DNA from: CAYTET01 sp964436975
Lineage (GTDB): Bacteria; Bacillota_I; Bacilli_A; Erysipelotrichales; Erysipelotrichaceae
Direction of reading: 5' to 3'
Length of the DNA: 8,080 nucleotides
Assembly (NCBI GenBank): GCA_964436975.1
Contig: CAYTET010000070.1
Span: forward strand, 1-8,080
The position numbers were made by a program, and so were the translations under genes. Position 1 is the stretch's first letter. Every line of letters begins with the position of its first letter. Shown piece after piece: positions 6,036 to 8,080 of the stretch. The notes beneath the pieces are model-generated. The model saw only the letters and a list, made by a program, of their open reading frames with translations, was not told the DNA's origin and did no database searches.

Positions 6036-6064
6036 TTGTACCGATTGACCAAGAAAGGTATAAT
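6036..6064 (+). promoter_or_regulatory. Promoter of the thyA-dfrA-pdp operon
   Basis: A perfect TATAAT -10 (6059-6064) lies 17 bp after TTGTAC (6036-6041), whose TTG matches the -35 consensus. A better-looking TTGACC (6045-6050) is only 8 bp from that -10 and cannot serve it. Transcription would start near 6071, giving a short leader of about 33 nt before thyA. Confidence 0.6.
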
Positions 6065-6103
6065 TATCATTAATAAAAGGCCAAATAAAGAGGGGTAGAC
6101 AAT

Positions 6104-6976
6104 ATGAAACAGTATCTTGATATGTGCCGCTATGTTTTGGATAACGGCCAGCACCGTCCGGACCGCACCGGTACCGGAACTATTTCGGTTTTCGGCTATC
6201 AGAGCCGCTATGACCTGACCCAGGGATTTCCGCTTCTGACAACTAAAAAGGTCTATTTCCGCGGTATTCTTTATGAACTGCTGTGGTTTATCAGCGGCTG
6301 CACCAATATCCAGCCGCTGGTCAGGAATAATGTCAAAATATGGAATGACTGGCCATATGCCTCCTATAAAAAGAGCAGCAGCTACCAGGGTGAAACCATG
6401 GAGGAGTTCATTGCCAAAATTGCGGCTGACGATGAATTTGCGGATAAATGGGGCCAATTGGGACCGGTCTACGGCAAGCAGTGGCGGGATTTCTTCGGCA
6501 CTGACCAGCTGATGAATCTGATCGACGGGCTGAAAAACAATCCTTTTTCGCGCCGCCATATCATTGTGGCCTACAATCCGGCCCAGGTCGAACAGATGGC
6601 GCTGCCGCCCTGTCATGCTTTTGTCCAGTTTTACGTATCAGCCGATCAGAAACGGCTGTCCCTGCAGCTGTATCAGCGCAGCGCCGATCTGTTTCTGGGC
6701 GTGCCGTTCAATATTGCTTCTTATTCGCTGTTTCTGATGATGATTGCCCAGGTCTGCGGCTACCAGCCCTATGAAATGGTGCACACCTTCGGTGACATGC
6801 ATATCTACAACGATCATATTGATCTGATAAAAGAGCAGCTGACGCGGACACCTAAGCCGCTGCCGACAATGAAAATCAATCCGGATGTCACCGATATCAC
6901 AAAATTTAAATTTGAAGACTTCACCCTGGAAGGCTATGATCCCTGGCCGGCCATCAAAGGCAAGGTGAGCGTTTAA
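6104..6976 (+). CDS. thyA: Thymidylate synthase ThyA
   Basis: Converts dUMP plus methylene-tetrahydrofolate to dTMP plus dihydrofolate in the cytoplasm. It has 290 residues. Phosphate-binding R21 is in RPDRTGTG. E58 and W80 fall at the positions used in E. coli ThyA. GPVYGKQWR is at 120-128, SRR at 149-151, catalytic C170 in ALPPCHAFVQFYV, QLYQRSADLFLGVPFNIASY at 188-207, and HTFGDMHIYNDH at 227-238. It exceeds the 264-residue type because of about 25 extra residues in the small domain (about 86-114), similar to but shorter than the insert of the Lactobacillus casei enzyme. One oddity is that the usual GDTN loop reads GCTN (C66). AGAGGGG lies 8 nt before the ATG. It is first gene of the operon, and its stop overlaps dfrA by one base. 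Confidence 0.98.
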   Translation: MKQYLDMCRYVLDNGQHRPDRTGTGTISVFGYQSRYDLTQGFPLLTTKKVYFRGILYELLWFISGCTNIQPLVRNNVKIWNDWPYASYKKSSSYQGETMEEFIAKIAADDEFADKWGQLGPVYGKQWRDFFGTDQLMNLIDGLKNNPFSRRHIIVAYNPAQVEQMALPPCHAFVQFYVSADQKRLSLQLYQRSADLFLGVPFNIASYSLFLMMIAQVCGYQPYEMVHTFGDMHIYNDHIDLIKEQLTRTPKPLPTMKINPDVTDITKFKFEDFTLEGYDPWPAIKGKVSV

Positions 6977-7473
6977 TGCTGACAATTATTGTTGCCATGG
7001 ACGAGCAGAAAGGCATCGGCTATAACGGTGCACTGCCCTGGCACATCCGTCAAGATCTGCAGCTGTTCAAGGCCAATACGTGGGATCAGGCGGTTGTAAT
7101 GGGGCAGACGACATATGAGAAGCTGCCGGCCAAGTTGGCGCACCGCCGCTTTTATGTTGCTTCGAATGATCCACAGTTTACTGCCGATGCGGATGTTGTC
7201 ATAATCCGCGATCTTAAGCATTTTTTACAGCAGCATCAGGATGATGCGGATAATTATTTTATCTGCGGCGGGGCCTCTATTTACCGGCTGGCCTATCCTT
7301 TCTGCCGCCAGGCCCGGGTTTCCTTTGTCAGAGGCGTGCATCAGGTTGATACCTGGTTTGACAGTTTTGATATGGCTGACTGGCAGATCGACCGGTCGGT
7401 TGAATATGAGCAGTTTGACTACCGCGAAATGACGCGGAAAGGAGAAGACCATGCGCTTTGTCGACTTGATTGA
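6976..7473 (+). CDS. dfrA: Dihydrofolate reductase
   Basis: NADPH-dependent reduction of the dihydrofolate that ThyA produces back to tetrahydrofolate. It has 165 residues, the normal size. The Met20-type loop GIGYNGALPW (13-22) and catalytic D27 are in place. R57, which binds the folate glutamate tail in E. coli DHFR, aligns without gaps, and the conserved Gly-Gly pair is at 98-99 (ICGGASIY). At position 44, where E. coli has an NADPH 2'-phosphate-binding arginine (MGRHTW), this protein has glutamine (MGQTTY, 42-47), and residue 45 is Thr. S63 of the same pocket is kept. AAGGTG lies 8 nt before the ATG. The start overlaps the thyA stop by one base and the 3' end overlaps pdp by 23 bases, so the three are translated as a unit. 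It appears to be the chromosomal enzyme rather than a plasmid-borne trimethoprim-resistance form. Confidence 0.95.
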   Translation: MLTIIVAMDEQKGIGYNGALPWHIRQDLQLFKANTWDQAVVMGQTTYEKLPAKLAHRRFYVASNDPQFTADADVVIIRDLKHFLQQHQDDADNYFICGGASIYRLAYPFCRQARVSFVRGVHQVDTWFDSFDMADWQIDRSVEYEQFDYREMTRKGEDHALCRLD

Positions 7474-8080
7474 AAAGAAGAAACACGGTCAGCCGCTGAC
7501 GACCGAGGAAATTGAATACTGGATTAAAGACTATGTCGGCGGCCAGATTCCCGATTACCAGGTGTCCGCCCTGCTGATGGCCATCTGGTATAAAGGCATG
7601 GAAAGCCGGGAATTATTTGATTTGACTGTTGCGATGCGCAACAGCGGCGCTACCCTGGATCTGTCCGGTGTCAGCGGAATCAAAGTTGACAAGCATTCAA
7701 CCGGCGGCGTCGGGGATAAGACTTCGCTGGCCTTAATGCCAATGGTGGCCTGCTGCGGGGCCAAAGTGGCCAAGATGTCCGGCCGGGGGCTGGGTTTTAC
7801 CGGCGGCACCATTGACAAGCTGGAGGCCATTCCCCATCTGACAACGGCTCTGACCATTGAGCAGCTGGAAAAGCAGGTCAACGATATCGGCATCGCCATC
7901 GTCGGTCAGACGATGGATCTGGTGCCGGCCGATAAAATGCTGTATGCCCTGCGCGATGTGACGGCTACCGTGGATTCGCTGCCGCTCATTGCCTCAAGCA
8001 TCATGTCAAAGAAACTGGCGGCTGATGATGACGTCATTGTTCTGGACGTTAAATACGGCAAGGGTGCTTTCATGCACCAG
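7451..8080 (+). CDS. pdp: Pyrimidine-nucleoside phosphorylase, 5' part
   Basis: Reversible phosphorolysis of thymidine, uridine or deoxyuridine to base plus (deoxy)ribose-1-phosphate. The first 210 of about 433 residues are visible and the frame runs off the right edge. The start MRFVDLIEKKKHGQPLTTEE matches the family N-terminus. Phosphate-site residues K81 and S83 are in VDKHSTGGVGD. The family signature SGRGLGFTGGTIDKLE is at 110-125. Base-binding residues corresponding to E. coli thymidine phosphorylase R171, S186 and K190 are R168, S183 and K187 (YALRD; ASSIMSKK). AAAGGAG lies 6 nt before the ATG, inside dfrA. Broad-specificity Pdp is favoured over strict thymidine phosphorylase by resemblance to the Bacillus enzyme; this cannot be settled from the fragment. 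Being third in a thyA-dfrA operon is unusual, since it commonly sits with deo/cdd salvage genes. Confidence 0.94.
   Translation, partial: MRFVDLIEKKKHGQPLTTEEIEYWIKDYVGGQIPDYQVSALLMAIWYKGMESRELFDLTVAMRNSGATLDLSGVSGIKVDKHSTGGVGDKTSLALMPMVACCGAKVAKMSGRGLGFTGGTIDKLEAIPHLTTALTIEQLEKQVNDIGIAIVGQTMDLVPADKMLYALRDVTATVDSLPLIASSIMSKKLAADDDVIVLDVKYGKGAFMHQ

Noticed and set aside
5900..6616. Long open frame (238 codons) on the minus strand covering the thyA 5' half and the region upstream of it
   Set aside because: It is antisense to a certain thyA, has no Shine-Dalgarno before its start, resembles no family I know, and spans the thyA promoter. It is best explained by codon bias of thyA plus chance openness.

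Overview
The window reads as an ordinary housekeeping stretch of a bacterial chromosome, most likely from a Bacillota (Firmicutes) organism. Evidence for this is the folate-dependent tRNA methyltransferase TrmFO, its translational coupling to a XerC/CodV-type recombinase, a Pdp-type pyrimidine-nucleoside phosphorylase, strong AAGGAGG-type ribosome binding sites and sigma-A-like promoters. Base composition looks moderate, with many GCC, CTG and CCG codons. An Erysipelotrichia-like lineage is a guess from the compact gene order and the S2 tail; a protein phylogeny would be needed to settle it.

Layout. (1) Positions 1-2167, plus strand: the 3' part of trmFO, then a tyrosine recombinase (xerC type) sharing the ATGA stop/start overlap. 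(2) Positions 2168-4283: a promoter directly behind xerC, a leader of about 115 nt that can fold over its own Shine-Dalgarno sequence, then rpsB (S2, with a long Ala/Glu/Lys tail) and tsf (EF-Ts), closed by a clear intrinsic terminator. (3) Positions 4284-5550: an RlmI-like 23S rRNA cytosine methyltransferase ending in a second terminator. (4) Positions 5537-5863, minus strand: a small divergent single-stranded-DNA-binding (OB-fold) protein, convergent with the methyltransferase and sharing the terminator hairpin. (5) Positions 5864-6103: a divergent promoter region. (6) Positions 6104-8080, plus strand: thyA, dfrA and pdp, a tightly overlapping operon that runs off the right edge.

How the genes work together. 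Two themes dominate. The first is the translation apparatus: S2, EF-Ts, and rRNA and tRNA modification. The second is thymine and one-carbon metabolism. TrmFO and ThyA both use methylene-tetrahydrofolate to methylate a uracil C5, in tRNA and in dUMP respectively. DHFR regenerates the tetrahydrofolate that ThyA oxidises. Pdp interconverts pyrimidine nucleosides with free bases.

I found no undescribed multi-gene system, mobile element, CRISPR array, tRNA or rRNA. The points most worth a second look are the rpsB leader, the tipless divergent SSB, the S2 tail, the compressed gene order around rpsB-tsf, and a non-basic residue at the NADPH-phosphate position of DHFR. No intergenic stretch exceeds 300 bases; the largest gap, about 240 bp between ssb and thyA, is described below.
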